In this document: one piece after another, positions 9,036 through 18,641 of the stretch
How positions within the stretch are numbered: the stretch's first letter is position 1
Layout: the number at the start of each line of letters is the position of its first letter
Assembly: GCF_041224425.1 (NCBI RefSeq)
Contig: NZ_JBGFGL010000080.1
Coordinates: 186,001 to 250,000, forward strand
From: Psychroserpens sp041224425
GTDB taxonomy: Bacteria; Bacteroidota; Bacteroidia; Flavobacteriales; Flavobacteriaceae
Length of the DNA stretch: 64,000 nt
Direction: 5' to 3'
Program-made: the position numbers and the translations under genes
The notes under the pieces: generated by a model
Seen by the model: only the letters and a program-made list of their open reading frames with translations
Told to the model about the DNA's origin: nothing
The model's database searches: none

Positions 9036-9896
9036 TCAATTAAAAATTTCTTCGGTAGTGAATACCTCTTTTAAACGAACCCCTTTTTCGGTGTGTTGAA
9101 CCGTGATGATTTCATTATGGGCATCATGTTCTAAAAACAAAAAGTAATTGTGATCAGCCGCTAGGTTTAAAAATTTTTCCTTTTCATCCAAGGTTAACAA
9201 TGGTCTTGTATCGTAACCCATAACAAAAGGAAGCGGAATATGACCAGCCGTTGGCAATAAATCTGCCATAAAACAAATTGTCTTCCCTTTGTACGAAATC
9301 ATAGGAATCATTTGTTTTTCGGTATGACCGTTGGCAAAAAAAATATCAAAGCCCAATTCAGAATTTTCAAGTAAATCAGTTTCTGGTAAAGACGTAAATT
9401 TTAACTGACTGCTTTCTTCCATTGGAAGAATGTTTTCCTTTAAAAAAGAAGCTTTTTCCCTATTGTTTGGTTCTGTAGCCCATTTCCAATGATTGTTATT
9501 ACTCCAAAAATGAGCATTCTTAAAAGCAGGTTCGTATCCAGTTCTATCTTTATTCCATTGAATACTTCCGCCACAATGGTCAAAGTGTAAATGTGTCATA
9601 AACACATCAGTAATATCATCACGATGAAAACCATGTGCTTTTAAAGACTTATCAATGGTGTTGTCTCCCCAAAGATAATAGTAGCCAAAAAACTTATCGC
9701 TTTGCTTGTCTCCCATTCCTGTATCGATTAATATCAAACGATTTCCATCTTCAATGAGTAAGCAACGTGCTGCAATATCTATCATATTGTTGCTATCTGC
9801 AGGATTGGTTCTAGACCAAAGTGATTTTGGAACGACACCAAACATGGCACCTCCATCCAATTTAAAATTACCGGCTTGTATAGGATATAAATTCAT
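9036..9896 (-). CDS. MBL-fold metallo-hydrolase
   Basis: The metallo-beta-lactamase metal motif THLHFDHCGG is present, with IDTGMGD before it and FMADLLPTAGHIP, HDAHNEI after it. The best start is the ATG at 9896 (MNLYPIQAGNFKLDGGAMFG): the nine residues the open frame has upstream are hydrophobic and family members begin at the LYPI strand. About 286 residues. Hydrolases of this subgroup include lactonases, but the substrate cannot be told from sequence. The gene leads the S8/M1 peptidase group. Confidence 0.85.
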   Translation of the reverse strand: MNLYPIQAGNFKLDGGAMFGVVPKSLWSRTNPADSNNMIDIAARCLLIEDGNRLILIDTGMGDKQSDKFFGYYYLWGDNTIDKSLKAHGFHRDDITDVFMTHLHFDHCGGSIQWNKDRTGYEPAFKNAHFWSNNNHWKWATEPNNREKASFLKENILPMEESSQLKFTSLPETDLLENSELGFDIFFANGHTEKQMIPMISYKGKTICFMADLLPTAGHIPLPFVMGYDTRPLLTLDEKEKFLNLAADHNYFLFLEHDAHNEIITVQHTEKGVRLKEVFTTEEIFN

Positions 9897-10052
9897 GATT
9901 GCAAAATAACAAAAACACAGCAACTCACTAAAGACTTAAGATTAAATTAAGAATTTTGAAGGTTGTGTGTCAAGTAATAAAACCTTAGACTTTATTGGGT
10001 CTTTGATTTCTTGTAAATCTTATTAACTTTACTCCAAACCAAAAACAAGTTA

Positions 10053-11924
10053 ATGTTAGAATTAGCAGGAATTATCATTTTAGGAATACTGGCACAATGG
10101 TTTGCATGGAAGTTTAAGATTCCAGCAATTTTACCGCTAATTTTAATAGGGCTTTTGGTTGGACCTATTGCTGCCGAGTTTTTATCTGAAGATGGCACCA
10201 AGTGGATTGAACCTATTTGGAACGGTGAAAAAGGATTGTTCCCAGGTGAAGGACTTTATTATTTTGTGTCTTTGGCAATCAGCGTAATTTTATTTGAAGG
10301 CGGATTGACATTGAAACGCTCTGAAATTAGAAATGTTGGCCCATCGATTACCAAGCTAATAACCCTTGGTTCCATAGTGACATTTTTTGGAGCTGCATTG
10401 GCGTCGTATTTAATTTTCGGATTGAGCTGGGAAATCAGTTTCTTGTTTTCTGCGCTTATTATCGTTACAGGCCCAACCGTTATAACGCCTATTTTGAGAA
10501 ATATTCCCTTAAAAAAGGATGTCTCAACGGTTTTAAAATGGGAAGGGATTCTTATCGACCCAATAGGAGCCTTGGTTGCGGTTTTGGTTTTTGAGTTCAT
10601 AAGCGTTGGAGGTGATAGCGGATTTACCAAAACGGCATTCATTGAGTTTGGTAAGATTATTTTATTTGGAACGACCTTTGGATTTACCTTTGCTCATGCG
10701 CTGGCTTTTGCAATCAATAAAGGTTTAATTCCACATTATTTATTGAATGTGGTATCCTTGTCCACGGTTTTATTGGTCTATGTAGAATCTGATGTTTTTG
10801 CTCATGAATCTGGACTTTTGGCAGTTGTGGTTATGGGAATGGTTTTAGGAAACGGAAAACTTCAAAACATTAAAGAGCTATTATATTTCAAGGAATCTTT
10901 AAGCGTACTGTTAATTTCTATTCTCTTTATTCTTCTGGCAGCCAATATCAATATGGATGATCTATTATTACTCTATAATTGGCAAACAGCTGCCTTATTT
11001 GCTATTGTAGTTTTTGTAATCAGGCCTTTGGCAGTATTTTTAAGTACACATGGCTCGAAACTGAAAACCAAGGAAAAAATATTTATAAGTTGGGTAGGAC
11101 CAAGAGGTATTGTAGCCGCAGGTATTGCTTCGCTTTTTGGTAGTAAATTAATCAAACAAGGAGTAGCAGGAGCAGAGTATATAACTCCTCTTGTGTTTAT
11201 GATTGTTTTGGGAACGGTGTTGCTTAATGCAACTACGGCACGATTTTTTGCAAAGCTGGTAGGAGTGTTTTTAACAAAGTCAGAAGGCATACTAATAGTT
11301 GGCGCTTCCAAATTTTCAAGGCTCATTGGACATTATTTAGAAGAAAATGGTAGAAGTGTGGTTATGATAGATAGTAACCAATCTAATATTGATAGCGCTA
11401 AAGAACTGGGTATTGAAGCTATTAACACGAATATTTATTCTGACACCTTAACCGATAACATTGAACTGAATGATGTAGGCTACTTAATGGCCATGACCGC
11501 AAATTCAGATATTAATAAGTATACCATAGATCGCTTCGGAAAGGTTTTTGGAGAACACGGAAGCTTTAGATTGGTAACTCCAGACGAAATGAATGATGAC
11601 AACAACAACCCTAAGGAAGGATTGTTTTCACACAAAGATGATTATATCAGGCTAACTGAAGTTACAAGAGCTTATCCTGCAATCCATGAAATTGAAGTGA
11701 ACAGTAAAGACCACTATCTTACCTTAATTGAAATGGCCAACAAGGATAAGAATATTATCCCTCTTTTTATCAAAACCAAAGAGGGTGAGCTAGAAATCAT
11801 TTCCTCCTTTAACAAAGAGATAGACAGTATCAAAGAGGGTTATCATCTTGTTTATTTAGGAAAGCATTTTGATGTAGAAAAAGTCCAAAACAAAGAAGTC
11901 TCAACAAGAGAGACTTCAATGTAA
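10053..11924 (+). CDS. CPA1-type cation:proton antiporter with TrkA-N domain
   Basis: 623 residues. The first ~405 form the 12-helix Na+/H+ exchanger domain, with GLLVGP, ILFEGGLTLK and the GTxTSx-like TGPTVITPIL stretch. From about 410 there is a Rossmann-type TrkA-N/RCK domain (ILIVGASKFSRLIGHYLEENGRS), which in such proteins gates transport by binding a nucleotide. It exchanges Na+ or K+ for H+ across the inner membrane for pH and salt balance. It is monocistronic, divergent from the MBL gene. Confidence 0.92.
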   Translation: MLELAGIIILGILAQWFAWKFKIPAILPLILIGLLVGPIAAEFLSEDGTKWIEPIWNGEKGLFPGEGLYYFVSLAISVILFEGGLTLKRSEIRNVGPSITKLITLGSIVTFFGAALASYLIFGLSWEISFLFSALIIVTGPTVITPILRNIPLKKDVSTVLKWEGILIDPIGALVAVLVFEFISVGGDSGFTKTAFIEFGKIILFGTTFGFTFAHALAFAINKGLIPHYLLNVVSLSTVLLVYVESDVFAHESGLLAVVVMGMVLGNGKLQNIKELLYFKESLSVLLISILFILLAANINMDDLLLLYNWQTAALFAIVVFVIRPLAVFLSTHGSKLKTKEKIFISWVGPRGIVAAGIASLFGSKLIKQGVAGAEYITPLVFMIVLGTVLLNATTARFFAKLVGVFLTKSEGILIVGASKFSRLIGHYLEENGRSVVMIDSNQSNIDSAKELGIEAINTNIYSDTLTDNIELNDVGYLMAMTANSDINKYTIDRFGKVFGEHGSFRLVTPDEMNDDNNNPKEGLFSHKDDYIRLTEVTRAYPAIHEIEVNSKDHYLTLIEMANKDKNIIPLFIKTKEGELEIISSFNKEIDSIKEGYHLVYLGKHFDVEKVQNKEVSTRETSM

Positions 11925-11996
11925 AAGACTAATTTCAAATAATCAATTTTAAAAACCATGTCTTTTAATAATTTTTAAAACGACTTGTTTTTGGTT

Positions 11997-12665
11997 CTAA
12001 AACCCAAACCTCAAATACGCCATTACCACATTGTCTTTATTGATTCCAAACCAAGTGCTGCTTTGTTCTATTTCACCTCCATTGTATTCATATTTACGGT
12101 TTAGATATGTGAAAACGGGTGCCTCAACTCCAATTGAAAAGTTATCAGGAAGATTAAGGTTTAAACCCAATTTAGCAGAGGCACCAAACCCAGAAATATC
12201 ATCCTTTGCCATAGAGAATTCTCGTTCTCCACTTTCAGCAAAAATATCAGCACCATAACTGAGCTGAAGACGTTGCGATGGTATGATATGATCAAAGTAT
12301 CGGGCTCTTAATCCCACTCTGAATAAGCTTTCATCAAAGCCATCAGAACTTGTCGTCATATAATTTCCAAAAGCACCACCATAAAGCCCTCCTTGATCGT
12401 TGCCAAGAAAGTTGTACATAAATTCTCCACCAGCACAAAAAGAAGATGTTGATTCGCCTTCCACGGAATTGTTTCCATAGCCTAGACTTCCACCTCCAAC
12501 AAAAGGAGCCCAGCTATTTTTTGAGGGCTTATCTTCAGGAGGAAGCTCTAATTTGTATTCACGTCCATCCATCGGCTCCATAATAGGTCTACATGAAAAG
12601 CAAAATAACAGTATTAAAGGTATAAATGTGATTAAAGGTTTGTGTTTTGATTTTAGTGTTGTCAT
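11997..12665 (-). CDS. Predicted lipoprotein with outer-membrane barrel-like repeats
   Basis: 222 residues; I do not recognise a named family. The lipobox is LLFCFSC followed by RPIMEP. The rest alternates glycine and aromatic residues in short strands (FVGGGSLGYGNN, GGLYGGAFGNYM, LRARYFDH, SIGVEAPVFTYL) and ends in VVMAYLRFGF, a C-terminal aromatic typical of small outer-membrane barrels. Last gene of a three-gene operon behind the T9SS protein at 13470-15905. Confidence 0.6.
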   Translation of the reverse strand: MTTLKSKHKPLITFIPLILLFCFSCRPIMEPMDGREYKLELPPEDKPSKNSWAPFVGGGSLGYGNNSVEGESTSSFCAGGEFMYNFLGNDQGGLYGGAFGNYMTTSSDGFDESLFRVGLRARYFDHIIPSQRLQLSYGADIFAESGEREFSMAKDDISGFGASAKLGLNLNLPDNFSIGVEAPVFTYLNRKYEYNGGEIEQSSTWFGINKDNVVMAYLRFGF

Positions 12666-12682
12666 GATGAGTGTTTTTATGA

Positions 12683-13447
12683 TTAGTTTTTAGAATTACC
12701 CAAAGTGTATACTAAAGAAAAAAGCACTAGGTTTCTTTTGTTTATAAGTGCCCATCTCGAATAGTCTGTATATTCAAAATCTTCATACGATCGCGTCTGC
12801 TCGGCATAATTAAAAATATTCGTTTGGAGCATTATTGACCATACGGGCGAAAGCATCATTTGAAAACCAACGACAAGCCCTATTGTCAATCTTGTCAAGT
12901 CATATGAAAAACCATCTTCAAATTTTTCAGTACCAAAACCATAAGCCGCGGCCAGACCATATAGAAACCGTACTTGTTGAAAGCGCTTTACCAACTGACT
13001 AAACATTAGAACTTTTAATGTCACATCAAAAATTGTTGTAGTGAGTAAATCGCTATTAGATCCATTGTACATAGCACCAAGCGAGCCATATAATGCTGCA
13101 CGTTTTAACATGGCCAAGCGCAAATAATATTCTGCATGAAGACACCATAATGTCTGGTCTCCGTTTAAACCAAGACCTGCACCAAATGCCAGCATTTGTA
13201 AAGCAAAACCAATGACCTCTTGTTGTGCGTCATGTTCAGTAATGCTTTTTGGTGCATTTTCAACAGAATAATCTAAGGTAAAATCGTCAACATTGACTTC
13301 ATAGGTTCGCAGGTCTATGGTCGCTTTGTTCGTTGAAAACAAATCATTTTCTTGAACTATAGAACCGAAGTCTTGTGCGTTTAAGGACGTTGAGAACCCT
13401 AAAACAAATAGGGTTAAAAAAACGGTTTTGTAAACTTTAGTTTTCAT
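12683..13447 (-). CDS. Secreted or outer-membrane hypothetical protein
   Basis: 254 residues with a signal peptide (VFLTLFVLGFSTSLNAQ). No family recognised. The body has alternating hydrophobic strands (LWCLHAEYYLRLAMLKRAALYGSLGAMYNG, YGLAAAYGFGTEKF, LVVGFQMMLSPVW) that look like a small membrane barrel, ending VLFSLVYTLGNSKN. It is 22 bases after the T9SS gene and 17 bases before the lipoprotein gene, so it probably works with them at the cell surface. Confidence 0.6.
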   Translation of the reverse strand: MKTKVYKTVFLTLFVLGFSTSLNAQDFGSIVQENDLFSTNKATIDLRTYEVNVDDFTLDYSVENAPKSITEHDAQQEVIGFALQMLAFGAGLGLNGDQTLWCLHAEYYLRLAMLKRAALYGSLGAMYNGSNSDLLTTTIFDVTLKVLMFSQLVKRFQQVRFLYGLAAAYGFGTEKFEDGFSYDLTRLTIGLVVGFQMMLSPVWSIMLQTNIFNYAEQTRSYEDFEYTDYSRWALINKRNLVLFSLVYTLGNSKN

Positions 13448-13469
13448 AATTTGAAGGGTTAATTAGTAT

Positions 13470-15905
13470 TTAAATTTTGATTAGTTTTTTTGTTTTTACT
13501 ACAACTTCATCAATCTTTATTTCAATAAAATAAAGTCCGTTAGGGAGATGATCTATTGTTAAGGTGTTTGTATTGTATTTTTGAAGATGCCTTCCATTAA
13601 TGTCATATAAATTTATTGTCGAAATACGCTGATTTGACTTCACGTGTACAATACCGTTGGAAGGGTTGGGGTATACATTCACATTAGAATCTACAACTTC
13701 AAGGTTTGTGGTACTTAGGGTTTCGTTTATTACAGTTAGGACCAACACGTTATTATTTCTACAAACAACATCAAAGTCATAATTGAAACCTCCAAAAGAA
13801 GAGGTTAAAGAAACAGGTAGGTTACAAGTATTTATGCTGTTTTGAGTCGTTAAAACAACAAATTCATCATTTATGGAAGGGTTAAATCCCAAAGTGACAT
13901 CTAAACTTCCATCTAGATTGGCATTGCCATTAATTGTGATTAAATCGTAGTTGACGCCTTGATCACTGCCATTTAACTCAATCTCAAGAATTGATGTGGC
14001 GCTAGAATCATAATCATTTACAAACCCTAAGGTTCCGGGAGAAGCGCCTGGTGAAACAGTGCCATTGTTCATAAAACCAACAGGAAGCGTTATAGAACCC
14101 TGCCCTTTTATGACTCCAGTTTCATTATTAACAAAAGTTCCCGTTCCAGTGAAAACCATTCCGTCTTGGACAACATCTACAGTTCCAGAATTAGAAAGCT
14201 GAACACTAAAAAAGGTGTTATTTGATACTGCTGAGCTTTGAATTAGTCCAAAATTGTTTAATGTGTTTGGAGCAACTCCAAAAGCACTAAACCCTGAAGA
14301 AGCCTCGAGTATGATTGTACCATTTAATGTGTTGTTAAGAATTGAGTTTGTACCAATGGATATCGTACCACCAACAATTTGTCTAATTTCGCCATTGTTG
14401 TTCAACGTGCTTCCGTTATCAATTCGTTTTGTTCCGCCACTTGATTTAATGATAATGGTTTCATTATTCAAAACACCTCCACCATCTAAATCACCCGTTA
14501 TCCAATCAATAAACCCATTACCAGTGAAATCCAATGTTGCTGATGTTGGAACCAACAAATCGGCACGCCAATCAAGAGTGCCTTCCAGATTACCCGTTAA
14601 GTTTCCTTCAATACTTATTGGAAACAACCAAGCCAGTGTTCCTGTTGAGGCTATATTATATGTGCCATTTGACAATGTTGTATTTGAATAATTTAGGCTC
14701 AATGTCCCATTGTCTACTTCAATTGTTCCATCATCGTTATTGAGGGTAATACTAATTGAAGACGTATCGGACGGATTAGGCATTGTTGCCGTAATAAGTC
14801 CTGCGTTATTAAAAACTCTAGTATCGTCAGTAATACCCAAAGAAGCAATTTCTGTGGCATTTGATAAAACCTCAATAACTCCTGTTGAAGAATTATTTAA
14901 GGTACAATTCGCTGCCAATCTTAAATCTGCTCCACTTTCAAAAGTCAATAACCCGTTATTATCCAATGTTGAAGCATCTTCAATTGAGGAAGACCCAGAA
15001 GCAAATGTGATAGTTGATGCATTGGTGAGCGTTCCTCCACCAACAATATTGCCTCCTGTATTCGTAAGCACTCCGTTTCCTGATAATTGAAGCATTACGT
15101 TTGTTGTCATTGATAAATCGTCATCCCAGTTTAAGGTTCCGAAGACATTACCCGTAATCACACCAATCGCGTCAATAGGACCGTTCCAGTTTAGTGTAGC
15201 TCCAGCGGCAACATTAAATTCACCACCAATCATGTTCAAAGCGGTGGTATTTAGATTTAGTGTTCCAGAATCGATTTGAAAAATACCATCGGTATTGATC
15301 AATGTGCCTCCAATAGTCCCACTGTCACTTGGGTTTGGGAACGATGTTTTAATAGTACCAAAGTTGTTAAGCGTATTTGGTGGAACGCTCACCGCATAAA
15401 TAGAAGAACCCGTAGTTAGGAAGTCAATGGTTCCCGTTCCTGAGTTATTGAGGACAGAGTCTGTGCCAATACCAATATTTGCTCCAGATGATAGGTTAAT
15501 TGTACCCAGATTATTGAGTACTACAGAACCGCTCAAATCAAATGAAGGAAACGTTAAGTTTATGGTTCCGCTATTCAATAAGATACCAGGGCCAATCAAA
15601 TCACCCGAAGACCAGTTTACAACAACATTTGTTTCAAATTCTGATGGGTTTTGAATGATTAAGGCCTCTGTAATATTAAGAGTGGAATTACCTTGAACCT
15701 CAATAGACCGAATATTTGCGGGTGAGTCGATTGTAACGACAAACCCTGAAGGTATAAGAACGTCGTCAGAGTTCGATGGAACCGTTCCCGTCCAATTGTT
15801 TTCGTTAGACCATAAATCATCTACAGCACCAGTCCACACATTTAATTGCGCGATGCTACTTGTAAAAGACATTAGGCATAATAGTAAAAGTAGTCTTGTT
15901 CTCAT
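13470..15905 (-). CDS. Large T9SS-secreted repeat protein
   Basis: About 811 residues when started at the ATG at 15905 (MRTRLLLLLCLMSFTSSIAQ, a clean signal peptide); the 19 in-frame residues upstream would spoil it. The body is a run of repeats of about 25-30 residues rich in LNN.G.I and TLNW motifs, of the kind that fold as beta-helix or autotransporter-like solenoids. The last ~80 residues (NVYPNPSNGIVHV...LYDINGRHLQ...GLYFIEIK...KTKKLIKI) are a type A T9SS sorting domain. It would be exported through the gliding/T9SS machine and attached to the cell surface, perhaps as an adhesin. Two matching palindromes upstream suggest control by the neighbouring response regulator. Confidence 0.85.
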   Translation of the reverse strand: MRTRLLLLLCLMSFTSSIAQLNVWTGAVDDLWSNENNWTGTVPSNSDDVLIPSGFVVTIDSPANIRSIEVQGNSTLNITEALIIQNPSEFETNVVVNWSSGDLIGPGILLNSGTINLTFPSFDLSGSVVLNNLGTINLSSGANIGIGTDSVLNNSGTGTIDFLTTGSSIYAVSVPPNTLNNFGTIKTSFPNPSDSGTIGGTLINTDGIFQIDSGTLNLNTTALNMIGGEFNVAAGATLNWNGPIDAIGVITGNVFGTLNWDDDLSMTTNVMLQLSGNGVLTNTGGNIVGGGTLTNASTITFASGSSSIEDASTLDNNGLLTFESGADLRLAANCTLNNSSTGVIEVLSNATEIASLGITDDTRVFNNAGLITATMPNPSDTSSISITLNNDDGTIEVDNGTLSLNYSNTTLSNGTYNIASTGTLAWLFPISIEGNLTGNLEGTLDWRADLLVPTSATLDFTGNGFIDWITGDLDGGGVLNNETIIIKSSGGTKRIDNGSTLNNNGEIRQIVGGTISIGTNSILNNTLNGTIILEASSGFSAFGVAPNTLNNFGLIQSSAVSNNTFFSVQLSNSGTVDVVQDGMVFTGTGTFVNNETGVIKGQGSITLPVGFMNNGTVSPGASPGTLGFVNDYDSSATSILEIELNGSDQGVNYDLITINGNANLDGSLDVTLGFNPSINDEFVVLTTQNSINTCNLPVSLTSSFGGFNYDFDVVCRNNNVLVLTVINETLSTTNLEVVDSNVNVYPNPSNGIVHVKSNQRISTINLYDINGRHLQKYNTNTLTIDHLPNGLYFIEIKIDEVVVKTKKLIKI

Positions 15906-15930
15906 AATGTATGATTTAAATTGATTAATG

Positions 15931-15978
15931 TAAATGTAGGTTCGTAGACCTTTTAAAGGCAATACCAGAGTTCAGGTA
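15931..15978 (-). promoter_or_regulatory. Promoter and 7-2-7 operator of the T9SS operon
   Basis: On the minus strand TACATTTA (15938-15931) is a near match to the -7 box TAnnTTTG. Upstream of it, 15963-15978 reads TACCAGA-GT-TCAGGTA, two inverted 7-mers separated by 2 bases. This is the spacing used by NarL/FixJ-type regulators. Its centre is about 44 bases before the likely start, an activator-like position. Confidence 0.5.
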
Positions 15979-15990
15979 TATTTTGAGATA

Positions 15991-16024
15991 AAAGAAAAAG
16001 GCTTAAGTGTTGAAACCTAAGCCT
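15991..16024 (-). terminator. Terminator of the response regulator-kinase operon
   Basis: On the minus strand AGGCTTA and TAAGCCT pair around a 12-base loop (16024-15999) and are followed by TTTTCTTTT. It lies 139 bases past the kinase stop and upstream of the T9SS promoter, so it would separate the two units. Confidence 0.65.
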
Positions 16025-16143
16025 CTCATTCAAGACAATGGTTAATCAATTTAAAACATACATCTTGAATTTTTTTTAATCGAGAAAATTAATTAATTGC
16101 GTTTTAGAAGGATAAATCTACATTAGCCCAATCTCGAATTCAA

Positions 16144-16159
16144 TACCTGAATTCAGGTA
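16144..16159. promoter_or_regulatory. Perfect 16-bp 7-2-7 palindrome
   Basis: TACCTGA-AT-TCAGGTA is fully self-complementary and starts 4 bases after the kinase stop codon. It differs from the site at 15963-15978 in two positions only. The pair, 181 bases apart, flanks the terminator upstream of the T9SS operon and is a likely binding site of the adjacent NarL-type regulator. Confidence 0.55.
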
Positions 16160-16162
16160 GAT

Positions 16163-17995
16163 TTAAACAGGAATATTTATTAGAATGAATGTCCCTTTGT
16201 TTGGCTTAGAATCTACATTTAATTCACCATGGATTTGGCCGATTCTAGATGACATGTTTTTAAACCCTAAGCCTTTTTCTACTGAAAACTCAAAGCCCTT
16301 TCCATTATCTTCAATGCTTATACTTATATGGTCATCATGACCAAACAGCTGAACATCCACTTGAGTGGCTTCCGAGTGTTTCATAATGTTATTGAAGGCT
16401 TCTTGAACCACTCTGTAAAGATTTGTTGAGGTTGAATGATTAAGTGCTTCAGGAAACTTATGACTGTTAAAGTTGACCGTAAGTGTTGTTTCTGAAGCGA
16501 TTTTTTGACATAATTCCTCCACAGAACTTTCAAAACCAACCAATGTAAGATCAGAAGGCGAAAGATCATGGGAAATATCCCTTAAATCATTACAGATCTC
16601 ATCGATTGAAGCGGCAACATCGTCATTCTTCACTGTGTCGATTACAAAGCGCTTCAGGTAACCTAATCGACTTCCTATGTGGTCGTGAAGCTCCTTGCTT
16701 ATTCTTTCTCTTTCCCTTTCTTCTCCTAGAATAAAGGCATTAAACAATCCTTTCTGTTGTTCGACCAATTGAACAGATAACGCGTTCCGTTCATCATAAA
16801 TGTTCTTAACCGTTAGAACTAAAGTGAAGGTTAGAAAAATAATTTCAAATAAAGAAGCGTAAAGAATTAAAGGAATGCCATAAACATAAGAAAACAATGC
16901 GCCATTATTCACATTTATGATCGTGAAAATAGTTGCAGTACCAATGAAGGAAAAAGCAAACAAGTAAAAAAGCGTAATTTTCTTTTGCTTTGGATAAGAC
17001 TTGTAGATTAGGACCAAGAGCAGACCAATGATTGCAAAGAATGAAAAATACCACAACCGCATGACGAAAGGCTTTATGTTCAGGAACATTTCGTGAGGCA
17101 ATACAAAATCACTGAATCGAGTCAAGATGACAATGATTAGTATTACATCCAAAGCTTTTTTGATTTTAGGAGCATAGACCTTTGCATTTAAAATGTTTTG
17201 AGAAAAGAGTACGAAAAAAATAGTCGTACAAACAACAAAAAATACATGTATGTATTTATTATACGCTTCATTTTCGGCAATAAAATATTGAAAAAACAAT
17301 CCTAGGAATGAGTACAGATAGAGCCCAAGAAAAATTATGTACAATGCGTAAACTAAATACACTCTTAGTTTTACTAAACTAAAAATATAAAGGCTGAATA
17401 AGATTGAAATGACTGAAATCCCAAAATAGATTCCTATGATGAGATAACTTCGTTTGGTATGACTATCATAGTTTTTTTTTGACCACAAAGTAGAAGGAAC
17501 CACAACACTGATTTTGTCCTTTTTGAATTGTAAGGCATAAGCTTTGGTTTCTTGAGATGACAAATTAATTGGAAACACAAAGTTTCGATCATTAATAGGT
17601 CTCGAGTTGAAAGCAAAATTGGTTCCAGTTTGATTAATCAAGGTATACTGAGAGCCTTCAAATTGATAAAAATCAATATGATTCAATAAAGAATTGTTCA
17701 ACTCTAGAATGAGCTCCTTTTTTTCATTTGTTGCATTCTTAACTCTAAAAAAGACCGTTGCAATATCATCCTCAATAGGAATGAACAAGTAAGGGTCATT
17801 TTCAAAACCAACACTATTAATGATATCTTCTTCATTGATAAAACCTTCAGAAGATTGAACTTTTTTTGCAAATGTGTTAATATTTACCTGAGTAAATGAA
17901 TGGTTTATAACAAGCGTATCGATTTGGGCATTTGAACAAAGGGTAACGCCAAATACAAAAAGAAAAAGCAAGCTATGACAGTAAGTTTTTTTCAT
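16163..17995 (-). CDS. 7TMR-DISM sensor histidine kinase (NarX/DegS-like)
   Basis: 610 residues. Signal peptide, then an extracellular 7TMR-DISM beta-sandwich domain (about 25-170), seven membrane helices (about 185-395), a short coiled coil, a HisKA_3 dimerisation domain with ERERISKELHDHIGSRLG carrying the phospho-accepting His, and a HATPase domain with NNIMKH and DNGKGF boxes. The extracellular domain of this family is thought to bind carbohydrate-like ligands. It overlaps the response regulator gene by 23 bases, so the two form a pair. Probably controls the adjacent surface operon. Confidence 0.92.
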   Translation of the reverse strand: MKKTYCHSLLFLFVFGVTLCSNAQIDTLVINHSFTQVNINTFAKKVQSSEGFINEEDIINSVGFENDPYLFIPIEDDIATVFFRVKNATNEKKELILELNNSLLNHIDFYQFEGSQYTLINQTGTNFAFNSRPINDRNFVFPINLSSQETKAYALQFKKDKISVVVPSTLWSKKNYDSHTKRSYLIIGIYFGISVISILFSLYIFSLVKLRVYLVYALYIIFLGLYLYSFLGLFFQYFIAENEAYNKYIHVFFVVCTTIFFVLFSQNILNAKVYAPKIKKALDVILIIVILTRFSDFVLPHEMFLNIKPFVMRLWYFSFFAIIGLLLVLIYKSYPKQKKITLFYLFAFSFIGTATIFTIINVNNGALFSYVYGIPLILYASLFEIIFLTFTLVLTVKNIYDERNALSVQLVEQQKGLFNAFILGEERERERISKELHDHIGSRLGYLKRFVIDTVKNDDVAASIDEICNDLRDISHDLSPSDLTLVGFESSVEELCQKIASETTLTVNFNSHKFPEALNHSTSTNLYRVVQEAFNNIMKHSEATQVDVQLFGHDDHISISIEDNGKGFEFSVEKGLGFKNMSSRIGQIHGELNVDSKPNKGTFILINIPV

Positions 17996-18608
17996 TGACC
18001 AGCGTTACCAAATCGATACTATTGTGAATATTTAATTTTCTGAAAATATTCTTTTTATGGGTTTCCACAGTGTAATTGCTAATGTATAGTCTTTCAGCTA
18101 TTTGAGGAACATTATAACCTTTTACGAGCTCTTTGATTATTTCTTTCTCACGATTGGTTATATTCACTTTTTGAACAAAGCCATCGGTTTCGTCAACTAA
18201 ATTTTTTACACCTTTTCCCATGTAAAAACTTTTACTATCAAAGACGGTATCAAGTGCTTTAAGCACATCTTCTGTAGAAGAGTTTTTCAACAGGAAGCCA
18301 TTTCCATTGAACTGTTTTACTTTCCTGATGATATTTTCCTTGTTGTACATGGTTAAGACAATAACCTTAATATCATATTCTAATTGCCTTATACTTTTTA
18401 GTATTTCCAAACCATTGACCTCGGGAAGGTTAATGTCTAATAAAATCACGTCTGGTAATTGGCGTTTTAGAAAAGTCAAAACCTCACCACCGTTTTTGAT
18501 ATAACCAATAACCTGGTAATCGGGCTGATTCTTAAAAATAGAAACAAGCCCATCAACAACAATTTGATGGTCTTCACAAATAAGTATTTTTCTAGGTGTC
18601 GACTCCAT
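17973..18608 (-). CDS. NarL/FixJ-family response regulator
   Basis: 211 residues: receiver domain (1-125) with acidic ED at 10-11, phospho-acceptor Asp in PDVILLDINLPEVNG, and Lys in FLLKNSS; C-terminal LuxR-type helix-turn-helix (about 145-205) with ITNREKEIIKELVKGY...IAERLYISNYTVETHKKNIFRKL. Its ATG leads the operon and its end overlaps the kinase start by 23 bases. Regulators of this class often bind inverted heptamers spaced by 2 bases, matching the palindromes at 15963-15978 and 16144-16159. Confidence 0.92.
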   Translation of the reverse strand: MESTPRKILICEDHQIVVDGLVSIFKNQPDYQVIGYIKNGGEVLTFLKRQLPDVILLDINLPEVNGLEILKSIRQLEYDIKVIVLTMYNKENIIRKVKQFNGNGFLLKNSSTEDVLKALDTVFDSKSFYMGKGVKNLVDETDGFVQKVNITNREKEIIKELVKGYNVPQIAERLYISNYTVETHKKNIFRKLNIHNSIDLVTLVNEKNLLS

Positions 18609-18641
18609 GAATTAGATCATGAAGTAAGATACTAAAAAAGT

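Noticed and set aside
14254..15654. Several long plus-strand ORFs over the T9SS repeat gene
   Set aside because: Antisense frames kept open by the repeated Asn/Thr/Gly codons; no start signals.
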